DNA of 60,000 bases from Adiantum capillus-veneris (Eukaryota; Streptophyta; Polypodiopsida; Polypodiales; Pteridaceae): positions 15,315,446 through 15,375,445 of the forward strand of contig CM043969.1 in assembly GCA_014529385.2 (NCBI GenBank), given 5' to 3'. The translations under genes and the position numbers were made by a program. The first letter of the stretch is position 1, and the number at the start of each line of letters is the position of its first letter. This document shows positions 9,104-19,322 of this stretch, in pieces. The notes beneath the pieces are model-generated. The model saw nothing but the letters and a program-made list of their open reading frames with translations. It ran no database searches and was not told where the DNA came from.

Positions 9104-9634
9104 ATGAAAACACCCATACAAGAGTTTGATCCAGTCTCTTCGGTTGAAACTAAGCTTCCATCTTGGTTGAACAAACACACTCCTATTTGGATGTGTGAAG
9201 CTTCAAAAAATGGGAGTTTAAAACAAGAAGAATGCATCTTAGAAAGGGATTGCACGAATGAAGCTTATGTACCTGAAACCTTTCCAGAGCATTTGTTTGA
9301 GCCATTTGAAGGGACTCAAATTTTAGCCACAATGGATGTATGTGTAAATACGTCTATGCCTACTCAATTTTGCAATGAGGACGTCTATGACATAATTTCC
9401 ATACAAATGATTTCAACCCTTCACTTTGAAGAAAAAATTCGCACATCCAAGGACTTGATGAAATCTCAACAAGTCTTTTCAGACCTCTACTACAATGCAA
9501 AAGATGAGTTAGAAGAACATTCAGTTACCTCACATGATTCGGGGTTGGGAAAAGAACCTGTGAGAGCTAAGCTACTCATGAAAGGAGGGGAGGAAAAGTT
9601 TTTTGACTTTCCTAACCTGAAACCGAGAAGATAG
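9104..9634 (+). CDS. Conserved linker domain between protease and reverse transcriptase (B')
   Basis: An open stretch of 176 codons. The N-terminal 95 residues match the equivalent region of element C: a TP-x-x-EFD start, LPSWLN, IWMCEASKNGSLKQEECILE, a Y-[VI]-PE-[TP]-FPE motif, ILATMDVCV and a CNE-x-x-YD block. The third copy, on the minus strand near 56.5 kb, keeps the same order. Two Cys and several Trp are invariant between copies, hinting at a folded module. I know no named family for it. The C-terminal part (FEEKIRTSKDLMKSQQVFSD) is not seen in C. It would be cut from the polyprotein or act as a linker; the role is unknown. Confidence 0.6.
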   Translation: MKTPIQEFDPVSSVETKLPSWLNKHTPIWMCEASKNGSLKQEECILERDCTNEAYVPETFPEHLFEPFEGTQILATMDVCVNTSMPTQFCNEDVYDIISIQMISTLHFEEKIRTSKDLMKSQQVFSDLYYNAKDELEEHSVTSHDSGLGKEPVRAKLLMKGGEEKFFDFPNLKPRR

Positions 9635-10025
9635 ACATGGTATAGACGAAAAAGAGACACTAGAAATTTGAAAGCTACACCTATGTCATCAGTCTCTAGT
9701 AGAACACAGTTCCTGATGCGAATATATGCTTATGATTGTGTCAAGGACAAAATCACTGGCAGATATCCTTCGAACGAAAATCCAAAAATCTCAAAAACGT
9801 CAAGAAAAACAAGAAAGAAAACTCAAGCAAAGCCAAAAAAATAAGACAAGGTTTCAACCATGACCCGAGTTGAGTGGAAAAAGAAGTATCAAGAGTTGAG
9901 AAAAGCTCTAAAGGAGATATATACGGCCAAAATGGAAACCACAGAAGAGGATGGTAAAGATGTAATGAGTGTTCCATCCCAATTACAAGAAATATACTCT
10001 CCAAGATCGAAGAGTCATAGTCGCA

Positions 10026-10181
10026 CAACCTGTTAGAGAACTACGAGAATAGGGTGAGTCCTATGAAGGACTTGAAAACGCAAAAAGAGAACTATGAGAA
10101 CTACGAGAATAGGGTGAATCCTATGAAGGACCTGTTAGAGAACTACGAGAATAGAGTGAGTCCTATGAAGGACTTGAAGGA
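10026..10181 (+). repeat. Short tandem repeat of about 50-bp units within B'
   Basis: Three units contain GAACTACGAGAATAG, GGTGA and TCCTATGAAGGAC. They lie exactly where reverse transcriptase should precede RNase H, so the RT region was lost or rearranged here. Confidence 0.88.
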
Positions 10182-10211
10182 CCTAAGCAAGCTCTCACTT
10201 CATCTCCAATA

Positions 10212-10640
10212 TTGAAAGCACCAGATTGGAATAAGATATTCCACATACATGTAGATGCTTCCAATTTTGCTGTTGGGTGTATACTAGCTCAACCAGGAGA
10301 CAGAAAAATTGATTTTCCTATTTCTTATGCTAGCCAACAATTGAACATGGCGGAAAAGAATTATACTACCACGGAAAGGGAAGGATTAGGAATGATCTAT
10401 GCCATAAAAAAGTATAGACATTACCTATTAGGAAACAAATCTGTGTTCTTTGTGGATCACTAAGACTTATTATACTTGGTAGACAAACCATGCAACACAG
10501 GAAGAATATTGAGATGGTTCATCATTCTTCTAGAATTTGATTTCACTGTAGTTGTAAAAAAGGGCACTACTCACCAAAGAGCAGATCATTTTTCTAGGAT
10601 TGTTTCAGGGGAACCACCTAAAGGAGTAGACGATGACGTA
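10212..10640 (+). pseudogene. RNase H domain of B'
   Basis: It begins LKAPDWNKIFHIHVDASNFA, the usual junction from reverse transcriptase to RNase H in gypsy elements. Catalytic positions are visible: Asp in HVDASN, Glu in TEREGLGM and Asp in FFVDH. A TAA follows FVDH at 10461-10463, then the frame continues LLYLVDKP, RILRWFIILLEFDFTVV and AADHFSR-like residues, so one stop interrupts the domain. The enzyme would degrade the RNA strand of the RNA-DNA hybrid in reverse transcription. The upstream RT is missing. Confidence 0.8.
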
Positions 10641-11030
10641 CCAAATGCCTATTTTTTCTCCGTGGAAATAATACCTCGATGGTCGGAAAACATGGTATCA
10701 TTGATGACCATAGCTCAAGTGGATTTGCAAATATCACTTCCTATTACAATCCGATTAATTGAGCAATTGGTTATGTATCAATTACTAGCTGAGAGACTAT
10801 ACAAAAGAAACCGAGATGGAATATTGCTCTTATACATTAATCCTAAGGAGAAAAGTCAATACCTAAGTCAAGCACATATTACCATAGTAGGACTTCACAT
10901 TGCGGAAGATCAAACTATGCGATGAATCTTGAGACTTGGATTATTTTTGCGAGCTATGAGGAGTGATGTTTGCTCTTTTGTAAAGGATTGTGCTCAATGT
11001 CAAAAACAAACACCCATACCTCAGGTAACA
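10641..11030 (+). pseudogene. First integrase N-terminal (HHCC zinc) module of B'
   Basis: The frame runs on from RNase H through a linker (LLAERLYKRNRDGILLLYI) to a decayed zinc module: QAH, GLH, then after a TGA, SFVKDCAQCQKQTP. Two His and a C-x2-C pair are therefore present, as in gypsy integrase N-termini. The catalytic core does not follow. Instead a second linker and a second zinc module appear at 11100-11400. Either the element is a chimera of two gypsy copies or this part was duplicated. Confidence 0.6.
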
Positions 11031-11191
11031 TTGTTCCAAATGTCGTGGAGTAACTATCTAGTTACTTACTTATCAAGCTGAACATTTCCTAAGGATATGA
11101 GTAAACGCTGTCAGAGAGAGCAATTGAAACAGAAGCAAGAGACTATACTCTTATTAGAAACCAATTTTATTGGAGAGGTAAGGATCAACAT

Positions 11192-11938
11192 TTGCCTCTT
11201 TGTGAGAATGAAGACAAATATAGTCCCATTATAGAACAAGCACATGCTGGATTAGCTGGAGGTCACTTCTCTAGTGAGATCACTGCAACAACAATCTTAA
11301 TGGCATGCATATGGTGGAGAAAACTTTTTGTAGATGCTAAAGAGTATGTTCGGAGATGGGATGCTTGTCAACGAGCAAAAATGCCAACACGAGTAGATAG
11401 CATGCTCTTAAGAACAATGATGGGAGCTAGAGCTTTTGCAAAATGGGGTATAGATTTTGTTGGGCCAATACAACCACTTGCTTAAAGAACCCAAGCTCAA
11501 TATATAATTGTAGCTACGGACTATTTGACCAAGTGGGCCGAGGCTAAAGAAACTCAAAAGAATGATGCCAGAACCACTACCACATTCTGATATGAGTATG
11601 TGTTCACAAGACATGGACTGCCAATAGAAATATTCAGTGATAGGGGAACTCATTTCCTCAATGAGGTAAATGAGTATCTACTTAATGAATTTATGGTCAT
11701 CCATAACAAATCAACCCCCTATCACCCACAAGCAAACGAACAAGCTGAGCATACAAATAAGATTCTTAACTCGGTATTGACTAAAGTGGTTAGTTCAATA
11801 AGTACACACTGGGAAATGAATCTCCATGCTGTTCTATGGGCTTATCAAGTTTCGTTCAAAACAACTTTAAATGCTACACTCTTTAACCTTGTTTATGGTC
11901 TTGATGCTATACTGCCAATTTTCTATTGCCGACATTAA
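11192..11938 (+). pseudogene. Integrase zinc module and catalytic core of B'
   Basis: The zinc module reads QAHAGLAGGHFSSE then WDACQRA; the second expected Cys of the first pair is Trp-Asp-Ala-Cys, so one ligand may be lost. The core carries WGIDFVGP (first Asp), SDRGTHF (second Asp) and YHPQANEQAEH (Glu), the DDE triad. TAA after IQPLA at 11483-11485 and TGA near 11588 break the frame, while residues on both sides match the family (IIVATDYLTKWAEA). The domain would join element cDNA to host DNA. It is inactive as it stands. Confidence 0.82.
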
Positions 11939-12345
11939 GGTAGCTAAGGATCTTGAGTAGACTGGGCATGAATTTTCAGAGAGACTTGAAGATTTAGAGA
12001 AGCTAGATGAGCAAAGGCTAATTGTTGTAGCTCACATCTATGCACCAAAACAAAAACAAAAACAGTTTTTTGATTCCCATCTAATTACAAAAATCTTCAA
12101 AAAAGGGGACTTAGTTTTAGTCTATTCCCTTAAGCAGCACATTCCCAAGTTTAAGAAAAAGGAAAACGGACCGTTTATCATTGAAGATGTATCTCCCAGT
12201 GGAGCAGTTAAGTTATCCACCCTAGATGGTGAACCAATGGCTAATTGGATTAGTGGATGTCATTTAAAGAAGTACAATTTGCCACTAACGAATGCATTGC
12301 TAGAAAGAATGTATGCAGCTAAGCAAAGAAAGATAAAACAATAGA
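11939..12345 (+). pseudogene. Integrase C-terminal part of B'
   Basis: After a frame shift, the DNA encodes KKGDLVLVYSLKQHIPK, then KENGPFIIEDVSPSGAVKL and STLDGEPMANWISGCHLKKY. The order (a G-D-x-V-L-V strand, a GPF/Y-type turn, an LDG turn and a final LKKY) is that of the gypsy integrase C-terminal domain. It ends near 12345 at a TAG. No chromodomain follows. Confidence 0.68.
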
Positions 12346-12440
12346 AGGTTATTGATGAAGCCTAGGAGGAAGCTCGGCTTCAGGTACTCAAAAGGAAAGC
12401 TGCTCTCAAGAATCAGCAAATACCAATTCCCATCAACACT

Positions 12441-12910
12441 TTGGAAATAGATGACCGACAATGGGAATTGCAGAAAGATGCAATTTCAACAGATGATGAA
12501 TGGTTAGATGGAATGGACCTTTGCATCAAATTACAACTCAACAATCATAGCGCAAATGCATTGGTTGACACAGGAGCTCGAGTAAATGCAGTCAGTTATT
12601 CCACATACAAAAAAGAAACAAGTCAGTCATTGACAGTAGGAATAGCGACTATTAAAGGATGCAACAAGAACCCAACACCAATGTCAACTTGAATGTGATA
12701 GTACATGGATGTTCATGTCCTCATCAGTTTGTATGCTTACCAGATGAGCACATGAATGAGACAATGATTCTTGGAATCTCGTGGATGCGGACATACAAGG
12801 CAGTACCAGAATATTGGGATACCAATCAGCTCAAGCTATCAGCTAAAGGCGGACAACTGATTGTTCCAATTGCACCAAGCAAGAAGGAATGGAAAGGAAG
12901 TTACCAGTAG
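12441..12910 (+). pseudogene. Second retropepsin-like domain, located after integrase in B'
   Basis: The frame reads DLCIKLQLNNHSANALVDTG, ARVNAVS and onward. After a frameshift near 12670-12690 it continues NVIVHGCSCPHQFVCLPDEH and MILGISWMRTYKAVPEYWD. DTG is the retropepsin catalytic triad, and ILG-x-x-WM with a following hydrophobic strand is the usual second half. This is unlike the first protease at 8.84-9.06 kb. In gypsy polyproteins the protease precedes reverse transcriptase, so a position after integrase is unusual. It is in the same orientation and directly followed by the W-V-P-K region. It may be the protease of a second element joined here, or a true extra domain. Confidence 0.62.
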
Positions 12911-12959
12911 AGCAGACCACGAAGTAATCAATCTTCTCCATCTTATCGACAAGTAAATG

Positions 12960-13574
12960 CTACAAGTAGTCATGCAAGGAGTCAGGAAAATTTGGGTATC
13001 GAAAGCACAGCTTAAGGACAAACCGATTCAAATCTGGGTGCCCAAATCATCATCTACTGTACCAAAGATGGTTCCAAGGTTCAAACACAGAGACAAGCAT
13101 CTTTGAGCAAGGAACCTAACACAAAATGGATTTGGAAGAAAAAAGAACACTTATCTTCTCCACAAACTGTAAAACCGATCAAGCAATGGAGAATTAAGAC
13201 TTAGAAGACTCAACCACACCATTTTGACGAAGACAAACCGAGATATCAATGGAAGCTAAAATCTTGACAATAGTCATTATTGATACCAACAGCTCAGGAA
13301 ATCAGCATGTCAAAGCATCCTTATGATACAATAAAGCAAAGAGCACACAAGCTACAAGATTTGCTCTTTGGAAGACAGCATAAGAAAACCTCGACATCAG
13401 AAATCCTTGAGTTAATTACTCAGGATCTAACTCTTGCACATCATAATGGTTTTAATTGCATTGATCTTCATAGCATGATAGAGCCAACCAAGGCTATGCA
13501 TAGACACAAATTTTCAACCCATGCACATAGTCGTCCCGGAGTACGCCATTTAGGAGTTAATGGCAGTGTTTGAA
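12960..13574 (+). pseudogene. W-V-P-K motif region at the 3' end of B'
   Basis: One frame reads KIWVSKAQLKDKPIQIWVPK, matching the minus-strand copy near 54.3 kb (YWVPKAQLQENPKEVWVPK). Later fragments keep Trp-Lys pairs (KWIWKKKE, KQWRIKT). The frame then breaks; an open stretch 13280-13573 (ISMSKHPYDTIKQRAHKLQD and onward) ends at the purine tract. Element C has a longer version of the same region. The role is unknown; basic and Trp-rich sequence suggests nucleic acid or protein binding, but that is only a guess. Confidence 0.5.
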
Positions 13575-13593
13575 GAGGGAGAAAAAAGTTTGA

Positions 13594-14450
13594 TGTTACG
13601 TGTGATTTTTTGAAAAATTACCTAATAAGTCCCTTATAATTCATCAACAGGGGAAATTTAACTGATAAGATCTCCCCGATGAGTGTAAATAATGTATATA
13701 CTAGCAAAAAATCATCAAAAATAGTCCTTTTAGGTTATTTTTCATCGTTTGTCTTGATATTGAAACTTAAAAATGGAGAAATCCAACAAAAAACAATAAA
13801 GCTGTGTTTTTCAATGGATTTTCTTAATTATTGGATTTTCATTTTGCTTTTTTAGCGCATTTTGTTATTTTCTTTGATTTTTCAATAAACAGGTCAAAAA
13901 TTAATAATAAATAGCAACGAAACTCAGATGGAGAAACAGAAGATACACTGATGATTAGAAAGTTAAGGCGAACAAGCAAAAAAAATTTCAATCAAATCGG
14001 CAGATGGAAGCGGGAAGCCTAAATTAGGCAGCCATACCTACTTTTGCAGAATTCTTGCGGAATGAGCTACAAGAATCCGATTGGAAACTTTTTTGAGTCT
14101 AACATAGATTTCACAGCCTAGTAGGACTAACACGGGAATTTGGGAAAAAATGGTTCAAGAAGTCCGAGTATAGATACCCAAGGTAGGCTAAAAATCAGCT
14201 CATTTCCACTTGTTGCCTTTGGAGAGAGAGCTTTTCGACCTTCTTCGCGCGCATGTTTGGAGTCCACAGTTGCCTATTGTCAGCGCCGTCTCACACAACA
14301 CATGAGGGGTAATTTCTATACTTATCAATGATCCATTTTGTACGGCCGATAGCTAGCCTAAACCCCTAGAACAAACCCTAGAATCCCAGCAGTGCACGAA
14401 GACCTACGACCAAAAAATCGACCTTAGTGGCCTGGCAGCTCAACCAAATT
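13594..14450 (+). repeat. Probable 3' LTR of B'
   Basis: A purine tract (GAAGAGGGAGAAAAAAG) precedes TGTTACGTGTGA at 13594. Parts at 13.9-14.3 kb resemble the minus-strand LTR at 25.9-26.5 kb: a GGAAGCCTAAATTAGGC-like block, then CTAGTAGGACTAA and a GGAGAGAGAG block. The end is not clear; AT-rich DNA continues to element E near 14.74 kb. Confidence 0.5.
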
Positions 14451-14739
14451 AGATGAGACTTGAAATATAGCATGCTCCAACATAATAGAACACTTCTATA
14501 TCAACAGATGACCATTCGGCAAGGGTCAAGGGGGTCCCAAGTAGAAAAGCTAGGTTTTTGGCAGATGCCGAACTTGGATTCTGACTCCACAGACAGCTTA
14601 CATACGAGGTCTATACACAATGTATATGATTGGTTTCATAAAATCACTCAAGCCTAGCCCTTGAAAAGCAAAAAACGGCTTGAAGGTTACAAAGCGTCAA
14701 ATTTGACTTACAAGGTCAAATTGACTCCAAATGGGCCAA

Positions 14740-15870
14740 AAGGCTCTGTATGATAAGATGATAAAGAAAGTTTCTCGAGTTAAGGAGGATGATTTCTAGG
14801 ATCTGAATTTGGGGACGGAGGATCATCCAAAGATGGTAAGAGTTAGTGTTCATTTGGAGGATGGTTTCAAGAAGGACTTGAAAGAATTACTATTGGAGTA
14901 TATTGATGTCTTTGAATGGGATTATTCTGATTTGAAAGGCATGGATCCTCAAGTTTACAAGCATCATATAAATTTGAGAACGGATGCTGTTCCAGTGATT
15001 CAACAAAGATATAGGATGAATCCAAATTATGCCAAGCAGGTGAAAGAGGAATTGGACAAATTGCTGAATGCAGGATTCATTGTGCTAGTGGATCAGGTGG
15101 AATGGTTGTCACCAATTGTGGTGGTACCTAAGAAGTTTGGGAAGTTAAGGGTTTGTGTGGATTACAGAAAATTGAATGCAACAACAATTTCAGATCCATT
15201 TCCATTACCTTTTATTGATTTAGTTCTGGATGATGTAGCGGGACATGAGATGTACACTTTCCTTGATGGATTTTCAGGGTACAATCAAATACCAATGGCT
15301 GAGAAGGATATTGAAAAAATTGCTTTTATCACAGAATGGGGAGCTTTTGCATATACAGTGATGAGCTTTGGTTTGAAGAATGGACCACCATCGTTTTTGA
15401 AGGCAGCATTTAAAACCTTTGAACCACATTTGACATATTTTATGAGGATTTTTATGGATGATTTTTCAATTTTTGGGAAAAAAGTCAAACATTGTTAATA
15501 TTTACGAAAGTGTTTTGAAAGATGTAGGATGTTTCGGATGTCACTTAATCCTCAGAAGTGTGCAATAGCAGTGCAGAAGGGAAAGTTGTTGCGACATATC
15601 ATCTCTCAAGAAGGAATGTCGATTGATGGGGACAAGATTAGTGCAATTCAGAAAGCTGTAGCTCTAGACAATTTGAAGGCAGTGATGTGGTTTGTTGGAC
15701 AGATCAAATTCCATGGTAGGTATTTACGGTATTTGGCGGATGTAAGTGCATGGCTTAGTCATTTGACCAAGAAGGAAGTGGAATTTGTTTGGGGAGAAGC
15801 GCAAGAAAAGGCTTTTCAGATTATCAAAAAGATGTTGGTTGTTTCACCTATACTTCAACCACCAAATTGA
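14740..15870 (+). pseudogene. Reverse transcriptase of element E
   Basis: The domain begins in the family lead-in (EYIDVFEWDYSDLKGMDP, QQRYRMNPNYAKQVKEELDK) and continues through the standard blocks: SPIVVVPKK, KLRVCVDYRKLNA, FLDGFSGYNQIPM, MSFGLKNGPPSFLKA and the catalytic loop RIFMDDFSIF (YxDD replaced by FMDD, as in many gypsy elements). A TAA at 15496-15498 interrupts, then the frame continues CFERCRMFRMSLNPQKC and a thumb-connection region. TGA at 15868-15870 follows. The protein would copy element RNA into cDNA. Confidence 0.9.
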
Positions 15871-15873
15871 GAA

Positions 15874-16260
15874 TTGTCATTTCATGTGTATGTAGATGCT
15901 TCCGACATGGCAGTAGGAGCTGTTTTAATGCAGAAAAAGATTAAGGGATGGTTTAGACCAGTTTATTATGCTAGTAGAATGTTGAGAGCATCGGAGAAGA
16001 ATTACACAGTTACGGAAAGGGAAGCTCTTGGGATGATTTTTTCTTTGGAAAAATTTTGACATTATCTACTAGGGAATAAAGTGGTTTTCCATGTGGATCA
16101 TCAGGCTTTATTGTTTCTGGTAAAGAAGCCAAAATTGGAAGGCAGATTAGTAAGGTGGATGCTCATGTTGCAAGAATTTGATTATATAGTTGTCCATACT
16201 CTAGGAACTCAGCATGTAGTGGCGGATTACCTCAGCAGATTAGAACATAAGGAGAAATTA
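15874..16260 (+). pseudogene. RNase H of element E
   Basis: It reads FHVYVDASDMAVGAVLMQ (first Asp), TEREALGMIFSLEKF (Glu) and, after TGA at 16057-16059, HYLLGNKVVFHVDHQALLFL (Asp), then RWMLMLQEFDYIVVHTLGTQ and DYLSRLEH. All catalytic acidic positions are visible. The TGA sits where the family has KFRHYLLG, so CGA-to-TGA is the likely change. Confidence 0.86.
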
Positions 16261-17354
16261 CCAGGAGTATCAGATAAATTGCCTAATGCGGATTTGTTCC
16301 GTGTGGAAGGACAATTTTTTGATAATTGGTATGATCAGATGGTTCAGTTTCTGGTGGATGGAGTTTTACCTTCGACAATGTCTCCGGATCAGAGGAAGAA
16401 GTTTGCATTGAGGAGCATACCATTTCTGATTATAGTTGGAGCATTATATAGAAGAGGAGTAGATCAGATTATACGCCGATGTGTTCTGGATGAAGAGCAA
16501 AAAGTAGTGTTGCAGGAGGCACATTGGGGATCAGTTGGAGGACATTTCTCAGGGGAAATTACAGGTCGAAAAATTTTACAAGCTGGACTTTGGTGGTCTT
16601 TGTTATTGAAAGATGCACATAGTTTTGCCAAGGAATGTGTTCAATGTCACAAGGTGGGGCAGCCTACACAAGGGGATAGGATGTAGGATCATCCTGTCTT
16701 GCCATTGGAACCATTTCAGAAGTGGGAAATGGATTTTGTAGGCCCAATAAAACCACGGGCAAAGAGGACGGGTTCCATATATATTCTTGTTGCAACAGAT
16801 TATGCTACCAAATGGGTGGAAGCGGTGGCTTTGAGAGATAATAAAGCAGCAAGTGTGGCATGGTTTCTATATAAAACATTATGACAAGATTTGGATGTCC
16901 TATTGAGTTGGTGTCAGATCAGGGAACACACTTTTTGAATTCTGCGATTCAGGAGTTGACATCCAGATATATGATTTTGCATAAGAAATCTACTCCATAT
17001 CATCCGCAAGCAAATGGACAGGCGGAAATCTCCAATAAAGTGCTGGTGAGAATTTTGAAGAAGATTGTGTCTGAAAGCAAATCAGATTGGGATGACAAGC
17101 TAGATTTAGCACTATGGGATTTTCGGACGGCTTTTAAGGTGGTGACTTGAATGACACCTTTCAAATTGTTGTTTGGAATTGAAGCTGTGGTGCCAATGGA
17201 ATATGTAATTCCAAGCTTGAGGTTGTCACTTCAGCATAAGTTAAGTCTGGAGGAATCAATTTCCCATAGATAGAAGGAGCTGCTTAAATTGGAAGAGGAT
17301 AGAATTTAGAGTGCCTACTTGGTGGAAGTTGGGTAGAAGAGGAGACAAGCATGG
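16261..17354 (+). pseudogene. Integrase zinc module and core of element E
   Basis: The zinc module is EAHWGSVGGHFSGE with CVQCHK (two His and C-x2-C). After TAG at 16684-16686 the core follows: KWEMDFVGPIK (Asp), a frameshift near 16881, ELVSDQGTHFLNS (Asp) and HPQANGQAEISN (Glu). TGA at 17148-17150 and three TAGs between 17270 and 17340 break the rest. The DDE triad is complete but the enzyme cannot be made in one piece. Confidence 0.86.
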
Positions 17355-19292
17355 ATGTCCAGGCAGGTGAAATTCAAAATTTTTCAGGAGGGAGATTGGG
17401 TGATGTTATATAATTCTAAATTGGGACCACATCCGGGTAAGTTGAAGCTGAGATATTTGGGACCTTATGAGATTGAATCAAAACAGGGCCAAGGAACATG
17501 TTTGTTGAAAGATGTCTTCAGAACCAAGATTTTGAAAACTGTGAATGGATACAGACTGAAGAAATTTTATGGAAAGGTTCCTGAGGTTCCCAAGTGGATG
17601 GTCAATAAGGCTGAGGATATTGGCAGTAAATTGTTAACAGTTGGTGTTCTGTATGTTGCAGTGGAATTTTCAGAGGTAGAATTGGAAATTTGTTGTTGCA
17701 ATTCAAAACCTGTAAAGGGATCTGGCATTCGGAATTCGGATTGCGGTTTGAAAGTTGGAATTCCGACTGTGGGATTGGAAGTCCAGAAAGAGGAAAGTCG
17801 GAGGAATGGAATTGGGCAAAAGGGTCCAAGGGTACTCATTAGTGGGGGTACTCATTTTAAGGCTAAAAAATCGCTTAGTGCTGATGTGACTCAGTTAAGG
17901 ACGAATATTTTTTGGGTGAATCTTGCATGGCATTATAAGATTAAGGTGGTGAGAAGAGTTGGAGATCACATCCAAGTGTGTGAACGTCGCAGTTCATTGA
18001 CTGTTACGTCGGAGAAGAAGGACGAAATGTTTTCTGAAAATATTAAGGGAAAGATGATGGTGGGTATGCAGGACAATGCGTCAGAATCAATTCCGAACAC
18101 CAGGTCGATGAAGATGGCGATGGAGGAGTTGTTCAAGGCAAGGCATCAGGAAGAGCACATCGAGGTGGAGAGTGATGAAGCTGAGTCTCTGAGTGATCAG
18201 GGGAGTGTGGAGACGGTGGTGGCAGCGTTTGACCCAAATGAGGTGGAAACCCAGGTATGGCTTAAGCGCATAGGCCTTTATGAGTTTTCATGTCTACCTT
18301 GGGACGCATGGGTAGAGAATGAGTTCGCTGAGCAGCAATGGAACATGATTAAGGAGAGTGATGGAGTGATTACAGAGGATTTGCCCTTGAAACCAAGGTT
18401 GGTATCCAAGGTTTTCAAAGTTCCATATTTACCTGTGCCGGCTAAGGGGAGGAAGGTGATTGACTCCCAGATGAAGGGGGAATTTGGAAATCCGGTTGGG
18501 ATGAAGGAATACTATATGGTGAAGAATGCGGGTGGAATTAGAGCCTCAAATTTGTTTTGGTATTTGGAAAAGGTGTGCATTCTGCAGAAGACCGCTTACA
18601 TGTCTAAGGCGGCTTTTGAACCATTGTTTCAGGCTGAGAGAGGCATTAAGGTTGATTGGGCATCAGTGTTGTATGATCGGATGCGTCTTACTAGAAAGAG
18701 AGATCGGCATCGGACATCAGCAGTGGGCCGAGTGGCACCTTATTTGGCCATAATTTTTGAGCATGTTCTGAAGGTTTCGTCAGTAGCAACATGTTTGAAG
18801 ACACCGGTTGCAGATGTGGTGAAGGAAGAGGGAACATTATGTGGAATGAAGCAGAGGAAGTTAATGTTGGGGTCTCCAACAGTTGAAAAAGCAAAATCAC
18901 CTTTTAAAGTTTCTTGGAAGGGTTTGGAGGAGTCTAAATCAAAGTTGAACAGTTTCACCATGGAGTCAGAGTCTAAGAAGTCAGAGTCCAAAGGTAAGAA
19001 GGTCACACTGTTTATGAAAGGAATGGGTGGAGCTGCAGAGAAGAGTGTTCCAGAAAGTTTGAAAGTTAAGGCTGGTAGTAGTGATAGTTATGAGGCTAGG
19101 GGGATTTTCTCTCTGGAGGAGGCATCTAACTGTTTGAATCATCTGAATGAGTTCCTGCAGAATCAGGATGTGGCGCTTAGGGTGATGGAAGCTGAGAAGA
19201 TGGAACATAAGTGTAGTGCTATTCCAGAATGGGAAATGCAGAAAGTCAGGATGCAGTTATTTCAAGGGAGGTTGGATAAGGAAATATTGTAG
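17355..19292 (+). CDS. Integrase C-terminus fused to a large extra protein (645 codons open), element E
   Basis: Residues 1-85 are the integrase C-terminal domain (GDWVMLYNSKLGPHPGKL, RYLGPYEIES, KTVNGYRLKKFYG). The remaining 560 residues are not part of a usual pol. They contain an acidic patch near residue 275 (VESDEAESLSDQGS), a middle part with WDAWVENEFAEQQWN, YYMVKNAGGIRASNLFWYLE and VDWASVLYDRMRL, then RVAPYLAIIFEHVLK, and a charged C-terminal third rich in Lys, Ser and Glu. The middle part reminds me of the plant-mobile or env-like extra ORFs after integrase in Athila-type elements. No transmembrane or signal segment is seen. It is striking that this part is fully open while upstream pol has many stops. 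It ends at TAG, after which the same frame continues. Confidence 0.6.
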   Translation: MSRQVKFKIFQEGDWVMLYNSKLGPHPGKLKLRYLGPYEIESKQGQGTCLLKDVFRTKILKTVNGYRLKKFYGKVPEVPKWMVNKAEDIGSKLLTVGVLYVAVEFSEVELEICCCNSKPVKGSGIRNSDCGLKVGIPTVGLEVQKEESRRNGIGQKGPRVLISGGTHFKAKKSLSADVTQLRTNIFWVNLAWHYKIKVVRRVGDHIQVCERRSSLTVTSEKKDEMFSENIKGKMMVGMQDNASESIPNTRSMKMAMEELFKARHQEEHIEVESDEAESLSDQGSVETVVAAFDPNEVETQVWLKRIGLYEFSCLPWDAWVENEFAEQQWNMIKESDGVITEDLPLKPRLVSKVFKVPYLPVPAKGRKVIDSQMKGEFGNPVGMKEYYMVKNAGGIRASNLFWYLEKVCILQKTAYMSKAAFEPLFQAERGIKVDWASVLYDRMRLTRKRDRHRTSAVGRVAPYLAIIFEHVLKVSSVATCLKTPVADVVKEEGTLCGMKQRKLMLGSPTVEKAKSPFKVSWKGLEESKSKLNSFTMESESKKSESKGKKVTLFMKGMGGAAEKSVPESLKVKAGSSDSYEARGIFSLEEASNCLNHLNEFLQNQDVALRVMEAEKMEHKCSAIPEWEMQKVRMQLFQGRLDKEIL

Positions 19293-19322
19293 GAGGAGGT
19301 TAAGAGGATTACAGCTGAGGCT

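Larger units (their letters stand above)
8835..14450 (+). mobile_element. Decayed Ty3/gypsy element B' (protease to 3' LTR)
   Basis: Order along the plus strand: protease remnant, conserved linker domain, a rearranged tandem repeat where reverse transcriptase should be, RNase H, integrase (with a duplicated zinc-finger module), a second protease-like domain, W-V-P-K motifs, purine tract, LTR. The linker domain and W-V-P-K motifs are shared with C and with the minus-strand copy at 53.7-56.7 kb. The 5' LTR and gag are not identified; the 3' LTR end is uncertain. Confidence 0.72.
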
